From positions 1-64,000 of the forward strand of contig JAZNFA010000003.1 in assembly GCA_045588915.1 (NCBI GenBank): 64,000 bases of DNA. Reading direction: 5' to 3'. The stretch's first letter is position 1. Every line of letters starts with the position of its first letter. Below are positions 16,186-23,799 of the stretch, one piece after another. This stretch comes from RGIG8050 sp045588915. GTDB taxonomy: Bacteria; Bacillota; Clostridia; Christensenellales; UBA1242. The notes below the pieces were generated by a model that had not been told where the DNA came from, ran no database searches, and saw only the letters and a list, made by a program, of their open reading frames with translations. Position numbers and translations under genes: made by a program.

Positions 16186-17601
16186 CTAAATTAAGTTGTT
16201 TAGCACGTTTAATACCTTCTCTTGGGTGTCGGGTATAAAGTGGCTGTAGACTTTTAATGTAACAGTGGAATCGCTGTGACCCATGTACTTACTGACGGTT
16301 TGGATGGGTACATTTTGTGAAAGTAATAAACTGCAATAAGTATGTCGTAATTCATGACAGCCAAGGTGTCTAAGATTATTCTTCTGTAAGAAATTGCTGA
16401 GCCAATAATATGGAGCACCGGTTGGAGCAGGTTCTCTGGTAATCGTCGATGCAATGTAATATTTATCTAATTCGTTTTCAAAATTCTTATCTGCATCTTT
16501 AAACCATTCGTAATACTCATGTAAATCTTTCATGAGACTATCTGGTATCGGAATATTTCTTTCAGATGTTTTGGTTTTCGGACTTTTTTCATATGTTCCA
16601 ACCTGATGAGAATAAAGGCGATTCCTTTGTATTTTGATAATTTGATTTTCAAAATCAATATCACTCCATTTTAAACCAGACATTTCACCTTTGCGGATGC
16701 CGGTTAATAACATGGTTTTTAATGTAATTTTTTTGTTGATTTGACTTTCGTCTAACATATCGAGTGCAGCTAAAAATTGCTGCACTTCGTTATATGTATA
16801 GACTTCTTTTTTACTAACTGTTTTTAATATGGTATTGTTATTTCCAGCACCAATCTTAGTTGAACAAACTGGATTTTTTGTCATCCATTCGTATCTAACA
16901 GCTTCGTTAAAAATTATGATTAATCTTCGGCGATAACCTTTTATCGTTTCAACAGAATAAGATTTAGTAGTGGTAACTTCATCAAAATACTCATTAAATG
17001 ATAGTTGGCAAAATTCGCATAAACGTAATGCATTTTCTTTCGGAATTGAACCATTTCTGCATCGTAACTTGTAAGCTGAACCCTTGTTAAGAATACCTTC
17101 ACGGTCAATTAAACGATAATTGATATTATCAGGCAAAGGCTGTTTTAACTTAACTCGACTAGAATTACGGTTATAAGTTGTAAATGAATTTAAAAACATT
17201 TGCACGTCCCGAGTTTTAATTTCACTGATTGGAACTTTATACAAATGAACACTCGTTAAATAACCATTGAACTTTTTGACAGTTTCAACAAGTTTTTCAT
17301 AATAATTTTGTGAAAGATTTTTTTTAGCATTAGCAATATATTCATCTGCTAATTTTGAAAATGGTAGAACTTTGTTCTTTAATTGTTCTACTGAGTTTTC
17401 ATAAGCATCTCTTGCTTCTGTTTCAAAATCCAAGGCAAACTTTTCGACTTGTTTCCTGAATTTTGCTTCAGTCAATTTTTGGTCATTGTGCAAAGTTTTA
17501 GAGGTCAATTTGTGTTGACCAGTTTTAATGTCTTTTGCATAGATTTGTACCTTGGCGACAAGGTTACCTCTTTTGTTATTAAATATTTTGATTGTTGCCA
17601 C
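16186..17601 (-). CDS. int: Tyrosine integrase, Tn916/phage type
   Basis: 471 residues. The N-terminal region (about 1-65) resembles the arm-binding domain (TIKIFNNKRGNLVAKVQIY), followed by a helical core-binding domain. The catalytic residues are visible: Arg in LLTGIRKGEMSGLKW (about 303), HELRH (about 418), His in MGHSD and the nucleophile Tyr in LKVYSHF (about 452). It should integrate and excise the element at the tRNA-Glu 3' end. The start has AGGAGG 6 nt upstream and overlaps the stop of the xis-like gene (TAATG), so the two were translationally coupled. Confidence 0.95.
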   Translation of the reverse strand: MATIKIFNNKRGNLVAKVQIYAKDIKTGQHKLTSKTLHNDQKLTEAKFRKQVEKFALDFETEARDAYENSVEQLKNKVLPFSKLADEYIANAKKNLSQNYYEKLVETVKKFNGYLTSVHLYKVPISEIKTRDVQMFLNSFTTYNRNSSRVKLKQPLPDNINYRLIDREGILNKGSAYKLRCRNGSIPKENALRLCEFCQLSFNEYFDEVTTTKSYSVETIKGYRRRLIIIFNEAVRYEWMTKNPVCSTKIGAGNNNTILKTVSKKEVYTYNEVQQFLAALDMLDESQINKKITLKTMLLTGIRKGEMSGLKWSDIDFENQIIKIQRNRLYSHQVGTYEKSPKTKTSERNIPIPDSLMKDLHEYYEWFKDADKNFENELDKYYIASTITREPAPTGAPYYWLSNFLQKNNLRHLGCHELRHTYCSLLLSQNVPIQTVSKYMGHSDSTVTLKVYSHFIPDTQEKVLNVLNNLI

Positions 17602-17602
17602 A

Positions 17603-17791
17603 TTAATCCTCCTTTGGTTTTTCGCCGATATATTCCAATAGACTGTCCAAATTAATTAAAATTTTCTTACCGACAGTCTTAAAATCAATTTTCCCTTCTT
17701 TCACTCAAGTTCTGATTGTATGAACTTTAATGGCTGAATCTGGGTCAATTCTGTGAATAATCTCAATTGTTTGATTGATACTTCTAATCAT
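17603..17791 (-). pseudogene. xis: Excisionase-like gene with an in-frame TGA
   Basis: From ATG 17791 (Shine-Dalgarno AAAGGA) the frame runs to TAA at 17603 but is interrupted by TGA at 17705-17707, codon 29 of 62. The frame on both sides reads as one small winged-helix DNA-binding protein: HTIRT, stop, VKEGKIDFKTVGKKILIN. The stop falls where such proteins usually have Trp (R-x-W-V/I-K-E-G-K-I), so TGG to TGA is the likely change. It overlaps the int start by TAATG. The host uses TGA as stop, so Xis is probably inactive and the element locked in place. Confidence 0.7.
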
Positions 17792-17957
17792 ATTTTTTTA
17801 TCCTTTAAGCATAAATTTTTGTTATTTAATTGTAGTTAAAAATTTTTTTGCGCATACACTATGGTATTTTGAGCATATTGAAAATTAGCCAAAGCTTCAT
17901 TGGTTCTCCTATGGTTGTATTTTGCAGTCAGTAATTCTTTAACTAATATTTGTATCG

Positions 17958-18065
17958 TTAATTATCTTGTATAATCTGTCTCATTTCATTATTTTGTTTT
18001 CTTGTGTCAATTTCATCTGAGCATTGACTTAAAATTTCTTCATCTGTAATAATTTCTTGTATCAT
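17958..18065 (-). CDS. 35-residue peptide with the element's start cassette
   Basis: A small frame beginning MIQEIITDEEIL and ending IIQDN. It is preceded by AAGGAGATAAATTAAAG directly before ATG, the same start cassette as the five larger genes upstream in the operon, so it is probably translated. The N-terminus faintly recalls type 2 peptide deformylase, but the catalytic parts are absent. The rest of 17.79-17.96 kb shows nothing further. Confidence 0.45.
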   Translation of the reverse strand: MIQEIITDEEILSQCSDEIDTRKQNNEMRQIIQDN

Positions 18066-18080
18066 CTTTAATTTATCTCC

Positions 18081-18548
18081 TTATTTTATAGGGTATTTCT
18101 TTAAGAGTCCTATTAACATGTTGTGAGCTTCTTCTACATCTAGACTACCATATTTTGATAAATACTCAGATAACCATAAACAATACTTTTCACAAAATGT
18201 AAATAAATTATCCACTGAAATATCTTCTATAGTAATTTTAGGAAAACTTGAGTAATCATACATTAACCTCTTTATAGTGTTAGGCAGTTTTGTATTAAAA
18301 CTATCTTTGTAGTTACCCCAAATGCTGTTGTAGATTACAGAAGTTTTAGGGAATTTTTTAGACCCCTTTACATAAGGCAAGTCATCAATCATGCCAACTA
18401 CCTCATCTTCCCAGTAGTCACTGGTATTAACTACATCTCGCCAAATGAATAATTTAATTAAATGTAAACGCAGGTTTTTTCCTAACCCATCTAATTGTCT
18501 TTTAATTTCCCTAATAGACAAAGCTTGTTCTGCTAATAAAAATTTCAT
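18081..18548 (-). CDS. Hypothetical protein of the M-x-F-I-K-E gene row
   Basis: 155 residues beginning MKFLLAEQAL. A helical protein with LHLIKLFIWRDV followed by a Trp/Tyr-rich stretch and an aromatic C-terminal region; the middle is faintly like DUF29 proteins. Preceded by AAGGAGATAAGTAAAAG and ATG, the second variant of the start cassette shared along this row. Last full-size gene of the row transcribed towards int. No function can be assigned; phage-type accessory protein is the best description. Confidence 0.65.
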   Translation of the reverse strand: MKFLLAEQALSIREIKRQLDGLGKNLRLHLIKLFIWRDVVNTSDYWEDEVVGMIDDLPYVKGSKKFPKTSVIYNSIWGNYKDSFNTKLPNTIKRLMYDYSSFPKITIEDISVDNLFTFCEKYCLWLSEYLSKYGSLDVEEAHNMLIGLLKKYPIK

Positions 18549-18570
18549 CTTTTACTTATCTCCTTATTTA

Positions 18571-18939
18571 TTATTTTAATTGTAAATAATTAGGCATTTT
18601 AATTTCATCAGGGATTTGTGCTTGAGGATTTCCTTGATTCCAAATCAGTACCGCTATTTCCCAATTTGTAAAATGACCAACTCTAGTTTTAGTTGATTTA
18701 TTCATACATGCAACAAATTCTTTTTTGTCTTTTGTATTCAGTGTATTTTGCTTATTACCATGACAAAAATATTCAGCCTTATCCAATCGCACACAACATT
18801 CAAATGTTTTATCTTGTGGATTTAAAATATGAACGTGAGGGATATTATCACCTTCACGAGTATAAACAATTACTTCCTTTTCATTTATATCAGCAATATG
18901 AGCTTGTTCAATTAAACTGTGTTCTTTAATAAAACTCAT
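18571..18939 (-). CDS. Hypothetical protein, M-x-F-I-K-E N-terminus
   Basis: 122 residues beginning MSFIKEHSLIEQ. The middle reads VIVYTREGDNIPHVHIL with a PHVH pair, then FECCVRLDKAEYFCHG. The end is NWEIAVLIWNQGNPQAQIPDEIKMPNY. The pattern resembles small phage and gut-element proteins that I cannot name. The start cassette AAGGAGATAAATTAAAG is identical to that of the gene at 19348-19914. The His and Cys residues could bind metal, but this is not established. Confidence 0.65.
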   Translation of the reverse strand: MSFIKEHSLIEQAHIADINEKEVIVYTREGDNIPHVHILNPQDKTFECCVRLDKAEYFCHGNKQNTLNTKDKKEFVACMNKSTKTRVGHFTNWEIAVLIWNQGNPQAQIPDEIKMPNYLQLK

Positions 18940-18990
18940 CTTTAATTTATCTCCTTATGATTGATATATAATTATAATTCTACACTTACT

Positions 18991-19332
18991 TTAAATAGTT
19001 TTCATATTATCTATAAAATCCTTAAAGTCATAATCAGCATTAGTATAAAATTCAATTAGATTAGTATAATTAAGATTTATCCACTTGGATATTTGCTTCA
19101 TATTTAGTTTGCCTTTTTTAAGCTCACCAACAGCTTCATATAAATCTTTTTTATCAAAAAACGGAATTGTAACACAATCATCATATGATGGACCATATTT
19201 CAATCTAAGGATATTATGTGAAACTTCTCTATCCATGCCAGCATCATCTACCCAGACTGAATAAGGTAACCCAGTTCTTCTTGGTAATAAGTTAGACATT
19301 TCCATTAGCAATTCTTCTTTAATCAATTTCAT
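18991..19332 (-). CDS. Hypothetical protein, M-x-L-I-K-E N-terminus
   Basis: 113 residues beginning MKLIKEELLMEM, then SNLLPRRTGLPYSVWVDDAG and an ILRLKYG strand. The 'LPRRTGLPYSVWVDDAG' block is a pattern I associate with small phage or plasmid proteins of unknown function. The C-terminal half is helical and acidic. The start cassette is AAGGAGATAAGTAAAAG. It is part of the co-directional row 18.0-20.6 kb. Confidence 0.65.
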   Translation of the reverse strand: MKLIKEELLMEMSNLLPRRTGLPYSVWVDDAGMDREVSHNILRLKYGPSYDDCVTIPFFDKKDLYEAVGELKKGKLNMKQISKWINLNYTNLIEFYTNADYDFKDFIDNMKTI

Positions 19333-19347
19333 CTTTTACTTATCTCC

Positions 19348-19914
19348 TTAATTACATTTACATCTAAAAATAAGATGGTTTTCAGCTTTGTGAATTTGTT
19401 TATTATATTCACTGAAATATGATTCAAAAACAAAGGGTGCATTCTTGGCATGACCTTTGCCAGCAATCTTTGAAGCAAAATTTTTTATATCTTCTTCACT
19501 GAACTTCATATTTTTTAAGTTATTCTTAAAGGTCATATCAACACTGCCATCTTTACAGTAGATTAACCCAAAGAAACTGTCATCTTTCCAAACAATACTT
19601 TCTTGATTTAGTTTTCTACCAATATCAAGTGCATCTTCTTTGGACAGATTATAGATAATGATAAAAGTTTCACGACCTTGTTGTCCATTATCATAAGTGT
19701 ATAACCCATCTATATGATTAAATACAATGCCTGCTTTCTTTCTTGATAATTTCAAAATTAAGTCCATCATGTCATTGTATCTACTTTCTTTAGTATCTTG
19801 GTCTTGTGTACCAATAATTGCAAAAGTAGATTTATCTTTGGTATGTTGCCAAAGTCTTGCAAGACCTACCTCAAATAAATTGTCTTCATTTAATTCTTCT
19901 TTAATAAATCTCAT
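19348..19914 (-). CDS. DUF3293-like protein, M-x-F-I-K-E N-terminus
   Basis: 188 residues beginning MRFIKEELNEDN. After the short N-terminal motif comes a domain that starts STFAIIGTQDQD, continues through a helix to FIIIYNLSKEDALDIGRKLNQES (about 112-134) and ends with a Cys-rich tail. The same domain occurs in the next gene upstream (SKIRTFAIIS... LILNLTLEDAKAIAKCYGQES), so the two are paralogues. The layout fits DUF3293-type proteins, whose role is unknown. Start cassette AAGGAGATAAATTAAAG. Confidence 0.65.
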   Translation of the reverse strand: MRFIKEELNEDNLFEVGLARLWQHTKDKSTFAIIGTQDQDTKESRYNDMMDLILKLSRKKAGIVFNHIDGLYTYDNGQQGRETFIIIYNLSKEDALDIGRKLNQESIVWKDDSFFGLIYCKDGSVDMTFKNNLKNMKFSEEDIKNFASKIAGKGHAKNAPFVFESYFSEYNKQIHKAENHLIFRCKCN

Positions 19915-19929
19915 CTTTAATTTATCTCC

Positions 19930-20622
19930 TTAATTATCAATTTCTTGTCTTGCCGACCTACGAGCATTCCCTCTGAGTAAATAAGTTAACCTAGTGAAGG
20001 ATTCTTCAAACATACCTTGGTTCTTAATTGGTGTTACCGCATCACTGAACTCTGACATGTTGATACGAAACTTTATTCCATATTTGGAAAAGAAATCTTC
20101 CGCATCGGTTTCATCAGATATTGTTTTAGTAATTTCAACTAATTTATAAGACTTGCATTGATTGGTGGTTTTATAATAAGCAATCGTGCTTGGTTCTTTG
20201 TTAGGGTCTTTAGAAATATTGGCAAAGAAAAAGCTTTCTTGTCCATAACACTTGGCAATTGCTTTTGCATCTTCTAAAGTTAAATTAAGGATTAAATAAC
20301 TATGTTCGCTTTTACCATATTTACCTTTTAATTTAATATAGTCATAACCACCATAACCCAATGCTTTATCACCATCATATTTAATAGCTTTAACTTTGGA
20401 CAATTTCTGTTGTAATTCTTTTGAGTTAATTTTATTAAAGTTAGACCTTTCGGCTTGTTTGATTTTCTCCCATTCTTCTTCACCAAATACACCAACAGGA
20501 TTTTCTGGAGAGATAATAGCAAAAGTTCTAATTTTGCTAGTGGAGTCACCAAATAATGCTCTTTTTAATCGGCGATAGCGATTACTATTTTCTTGTAATT
20601 CATATTCTTTAATAAATCTCAT
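19930..20622 (-). CDS. DUF3293-like protein, first gene of the row
   Basis: 230 residues beginning MRFIKEYELQEN. The domain AIISPENPVGVF (about 35-46), then GYDYIKLKGKYGKSEHSYLILNLTL and AKCYGQESFFF (about 130-140) matches the DUF3293-like pattern of the neighbouring gene. The tail carries the basic run LLRGNARRSARQE. The Shine-Dalgarno is AAAAGGAA rather than the cassette of the other genes. A TATAAT at 20771-20776 on the minus strand may start the operon. No enzymatic motif was recognised. Confidence 0.65.
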   Translation of the reverse strand: MRFIKEYELQENSNRYRRLKRALFGDSTSKIRTFAIISPENPVGVFGEEEWEKIKQAERSNFNKINSKELQQKLSKVKAIKYDGDKALGYGGYDYIKLKGKYGKSEHSYLILNLTLEDAKAIAKCYGQESFFFANISKDPNKEPSTIAYYKTTNQCKSYKLVEITKTISDETDAEDFFSKYGIKFRINMSEFSDAVTPIKNQGMFEESFTRLTYLLRGNARRSARQEIDN

Positions 20623-20688
20623 GATGTTAAATTCCTTTTAATTTGCTTGATAAAGTATTTATCTTACCATCTTCGATTTTAGTTTTAT

Positions 20689-20704
20689 GGATAAATTTTT
20701 ATCC
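20689..20704. promoter_or_regulatory. Inverted repeat in the operon leader, possible operator
   Basis: GGATAAA (20689-20695) and TTTATCC (20698-20704) around TT. It lies in the 185-nt leader between the operon's putative -10 (20771-20776) and the gene at 19930-20622. The leader also holds a tiny frame, ATG-AAA-ATT-TGA, behind AAGGAG. Confidence 0.35.
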
Positions 20705-20807
20705 GTTGGTAAATCAATCAAATTTTCATTGATACTCCTTAAATTAGACGAAATTTTATTTCTCTATAATATTATACAGTATTTAAATCATAATTTAATT
20801 CAAGGGG

Positions 20808-21332
20808 TTATTTCCCTTTGGGTATATCCAACGTAATCACAACTCCATCTGCATCAGGCAATTCTTCGGGGTCATCTTGAGGTACCAACAAACTTTTACT
20901 TGCTTGTAACATTTTCGCTAAGGTTTGCACTGCTAGTTGGTAAATCAGATATTTATTATCTTCTCCCAGCTCGAGTAAAATGTGAATGGTGTTTTTACGC
21001 ATTTCAGATGAAAGTTCACTGCGAAATTCGGTGTCAACTTTGTTGTGAATTAAACGAATAAATTTTTCGTCATCGATTAAAACATTGTCAATGATGGATT
21101 CCAGCCCGACTTCAATTTCGGCGTACTCATCATAAACTAAAAATGCTAATCCCCATCCGCGAAATTCTTCTGGGTTAACCACTTTGCCTTTGACAATAAT
21201 TTTTTTGCGAATGAGTTGTTGATACAACATCCGTGCCTTAACCTTGGAGCAGTTCAAATGTTCCAAGATTCTTTGTTCGGTCAGATTGTCTTCCTTTTCC
21301 AGTTGTAAAAATTTTTCATAAGTGTCTTTCAT
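20808..21332 (-). CDS. HTH protein under SAM-riboswitch control
   Basis: 174 residues from the ATG at 21332, chosen for its AAAGGAGG Shine-Dalgarno; an upstream in-frame start lies inside the riboswitch and is rejected. Residues 16-45 (LTEQRILEHLNCSKVKARML) look like a helix-turn-helix, as in regulators or small terminases. The rest is helical and acidic and ends DADGVVITLDIPKGK. The family is not recognised. A SAM-I riboswitch with its own terminator and promoter precedes it, so it should be made when S-adenosylmethionine is low. It sits beside the type III methylase-restriction genes, which consume or respond to SAM. Confidence 0.7.
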   Translation of the reverse strand: MKDTYEKFLQLEKEDNLTEQRILEHLNCSKVKARMLYQQLIRKKIIVKGKVVNPEEFRGWGLAFLVYDEYAEIEVGLESIIDNVLIDDEKFIRLIHNKVDTEFRSELSSEMRKNTIHILLELGEDNKYLIYQLAVQTLAKMLQASKSLLVPQDDPEELPDADGVVITLDIPKGK

Positions 21333-21351
21333 ATTTTCCTCCTTTACAATT

Positions 21352-21378
21352 AAAAAAACTCTACCAAGAGTGATAGAG
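21352..21378 (-). terminator. Riboswitch expression-platform terminator
   Basis: Minus strand: stem CTCTATC/GGTAGAG with a 6-nt loop followed by seven T. Its 5' arm CTATCACTC is the exact complement of GAGTGATAG in the 3' side of the aptamer P1 (21413-21421), giving a 9-bp antiterminator. Confidence 0.88.
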
Positions 21379-21412
21379 CCGAAGGAAACATGATTCGCAA
21401 ATTGCTTTACGC

Positions 21413-21499
21413 CTATCACTCAGTTTTAGCACCTTGTCTTTCCCGACAGGTTGCTGGTTAGCATTGGGCTGGTCCCTTAACATCTAACACTCTTGATAG
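21413..21499 (-). promoter_or_regulatory. SAM-I (S-box) riboswitch
   Basis: On the minus strand: CTATCAAGAG at the 5' side, GGGACCAGCCC, CCAGCAACC, and the hallmark AAGGTGCTAAA near the 3' side, closed by P1 CTATCA/TGATAG. Together with the terminator this is a transcription-off switch: SAM binding holds P1, frees the terminator and shuts off the gene at 20808-21332. A methionine or SAM-cycle gene would be expected instead of an HTH protein. Confidence 0.92.
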
Positions 21500-21517
21500 C
21501 TATTTAATTGTATTTTC

Positions 21518-21546
21518 ATTATATATGAGAATCCCATTTTAGTCAA
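21518..21546 (-). promoter_or_regulatory. Promoter of the riboswitch transcript
   Basis: Minus strand TTGACT (21541-21546), 17 nt, TATAAT (21518-21523), about 20 nt before the aptamer. Confidence 0.8.
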
Positions 21547-21596
21547 ACAAATTTCACCCTTACGGCATATTTTCTAATAAAAACGCTGTTTTAAGC

Positions 21597-21649
21597 CCAC
21601 CAAATCAACCAGGACCAACGGATAACGTTAATTTGGTAAATTACACAAA
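21597..21649 (+). repeat. Direct repeat A flanking the restriction module
   Basis: CCACCAAAT, ACCAGG-ACCAAC and AATTACA-x-AAA occur in the same order and spacing at 25967-26022. An imperfect terminator-like hairpin follows (about 21643-21684, ACACAAAGAA with TTCTTTTGTGT). The two copies bracket res, mod and the regulator. Confidence 0.6.
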
Positions 21650-21687
21650 GAACCACGGGATTAAAACCGAGTATTCTTTTGTGTTTA

Positions 21688-23799
21688 TTAATCGCTAACA
21701 AATGCTTCAAATTGAGATTCTGTCATTTGTGTTAAATTTCCATTTTGATAAACATATATATTCCAACTATTACCTTGTTGTTGCGGGATACAAAAAATTT
21801 GTTCTGTAAGTTTAGATGCTTGTTGATAACATTTCATCAATTCTTTTACTTTTTCAGAATAGACCTGAGTATTGATTCCAACTTGAGTAGACGATTCATT
21901 GACACTTTTTACTTCAAAGATGTAGGTTCTCCCTTTCGCATCTTTCATAATAAAATCAGGATAAGAACTATGAACTCCGTCTAAATAATACTCAAATTTA
22001 ATTTCAGAGTTTTGTAAAAAATTTTTCCCCCATATATTTTTTTCTTTGGTTTTAATTTTTTCTGCTTGTTCATTGCCTTCAATATCAATCTGTCCTGCAT
22101 TTGGATTTTTATTTCCCACAGTAACGGTTTGCATATTGTCAGAAATATCGTCTAAAAAATCCGCCCATTCTTTTTCAGCTTCACTGTCGAAAGAAAATTC
22201 CTTTTTACCATCATCTCTAACCCAGACCCAATTATGGGGTTTTAAATTTTTATTACTGCTGATGTATTTAGATATTGGGCTGAACGAAACATATTTAGGA
22301 GTTCCGTCATTGTTAGCTGACAAAATCATACTATTCGTATAGTCGCAAGCATAAGTTTTAATTTTATTTTTGATGGCACTTAAATTTTCGTTAAATTGCC
22401 ACCATTTACTATAATCGGTACTGTACTCATCACACATTTGGCGAATGTTATAATCACATTTTTTTAATGACTTATACAATGTAAAAATATTTGTAACTTT
22501 TAATGATTTATCTTGACTGTCGATAAATTTCTTTACGTCAAAATTGTTTTTTAAATTAATAGATTTGAGAATGGTAGTTTTAATTTTTACCGCTGCTTGA
22601 ATTTCTTGGTTAATTTCATCTAATTTAACTTTGACCGATGTATCTTCTTGCGGTGTCGCCCAAACATAAGCGGTGGTTGCAATATCTTGAGTTGCTTTAT
22701 CCAAATTTTCAAAAGTAGTTAGTTTAGGGACGCGACGAACACGACCAATTACTTGTTGTTCTAATGTTGTACTTTGTACCTTTCTTAGTTGATAGAGCAT
22801 ACAAGCTCTCGGAATGTCATAACCTTCGGAAATTGCCATTTTGAAAATAGCGACATCAAAAATACTTGAATTCTGTTTAATATCTTCTTTTAACCATTCT
22901 AATGATTTACCCGCAATCTTAGTTCTGTCGTAGGCATCGTATTTTCCTTTTTTCCCTTTCTCATTATAAAGAACTGCCCAACGTAATTTGTGTTTTTCAA
23001 GTAAAGGTCTAATAACTTCATTGACTTCTATTTCGGCTTGTTTATCGTCTTTATAATCATTGGATACTTGAATAATAAGACATGGATTGTATTCTGGGGA
23101 TAAGCCAACTTGTGTGTATTTTTCTTTCACTTCCTTGAATTTATAAATGGCATCTTCAAGATTCTTACCATTTAACTCAGAATTGAAATATTCAACATGT
23201 TTAATAAGCTTATTATTAACGGCCTCGGTTTCAGTGATTTCGCAATCAATATGGATATTTTTTGGAGTTGCCGTCATCAGTAATTTTTTTTGAAAAGGTA
23301 TGCTGATGTTGTCAAGATTGTTTGTCGCAACATGGCCTTCATCTTTGATTAAATAAAATTCTTTGCCTTGTCCACTGAATTCACTTGGCAATGTCATTGC
23401 AGTAATAAATTTGTCAAATGGACCTCGACCAATTAGACTACCATTAGTTAGTTGCGCATGAGGCAAAATGTAAACATTGTAATCAAGTGGAATAAAAGTT
23501 TCCGCTTCGCTGTTTGGCTTACCCATAATTAAAAATGGTTTTAAATTAGGGAATAAATCATTTTTAATATATTCATTAAACTTATCATAGTTTTGTTTAG
23601 CGAGTTCTCCCTTGGACAGAGTAGAAACTAAAAAACACACATTTGGGTTATCGGCAACAATTCGGCTCATGTAGTCAGCCATCATATAAGTTTTACCACT
23701 GCCTGTTGGTGCCTTAAAAACAATATTATTTTTGGTTTTGGTAAGTTCGACTAACTTGGTAACCGCCCGATTCTGTAAATCAATAATTTCACTCAACAT
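21688..23799 (-). CDS. res: Type III restriction enzyme, Res subunit
   Basis: About 703 residues from the ATG at 23799. The upstream in-frame start at 23844 lies deep in mod and gives a non-family N-terminus. SF2 helicase motifs: APTGSGKT (about 30-37), DEGH (about 151), TATP (about 170), and QQVIGRVRR (about 350-357). A C-terminal endonuclease shows PDF (about 611) and EVK (about 627), the PD-(D/E)xK pattern. Together with Mod it cuts unmethylated DNA after ATP-driven sliding. The gene starts inside the end of mod, typical of type III operons. Confidence 0.9.
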   Translation of the reverse strand: MLSEIIDLQNRAVTKLVELTKTKNNIVFKAPTGSGKTYMMADYMSRIVADNPNVCFLVSTLSKGELAKQNYDKFNEYIKNDLFPNLKPFLIMGKPNSEAETFIPLDYNVYILPHAQLTNGSLIGRGPFDKFITAMTLPSEFSGQGKEFYLIKDEGHVATNNLDNISIPFQKKLLMTATPKNIHIDCEITETEAVNNKLIKHVEYFNSELNGKNLEDAIYKFKEVKEKYTQVGLSPEYNPCLIIQVSNDYKDDKQAEIEVNEVIRPLLEKHKLRWAVLYNEKGKKGKYDAYDRTKIAGKSLEWLKEDIKQNSSIFDVAIFKMAISEGYDIPRACMLYQLRKVQSTTLEQQVIGRVRRVPKLTTFENLDKATQDIATTAYVWATPQEDTSVKVKLDEINQEIQAAVKIKTTILKSINLKNNFDVKKFIDSQDKSLKVTNIFTLYKSLKKCDYNIRQMCDEYSTDYSKWWQFNENLSAIKNKIKTYACDYTNSMILSANNDGTPKYVSFSPISKYISSNKNLKPHNWVWVRDDGKKEFSFDSEAEKEWADFLDDISDNMQTVTVGNKNPNAGQIDIEGNEQAEKIKTKEKNIWGKNFLQNSEIKFEYYLDGVHSSYPDFIMKDAKGRTYIFEVKSVNESSTQVGINTQVYSEKVKELMKCYQQASKLTEQIFCIPQQQGNSWNIYVYQNGNLTQMTESQFEAFVSD

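Noticed and set aside
17603..17791. Reassigned code (TGA = Trp) in this genome
   Set aside because: Host genes end in TGA (for example pth and the gene at 4240), and other element genes have no internal TGA.
17958..18065. A functional peptide deformylase
   Set aside because: Only a faint N-terminal likeness; none of the metal-binding motifs are present in 35 residues.
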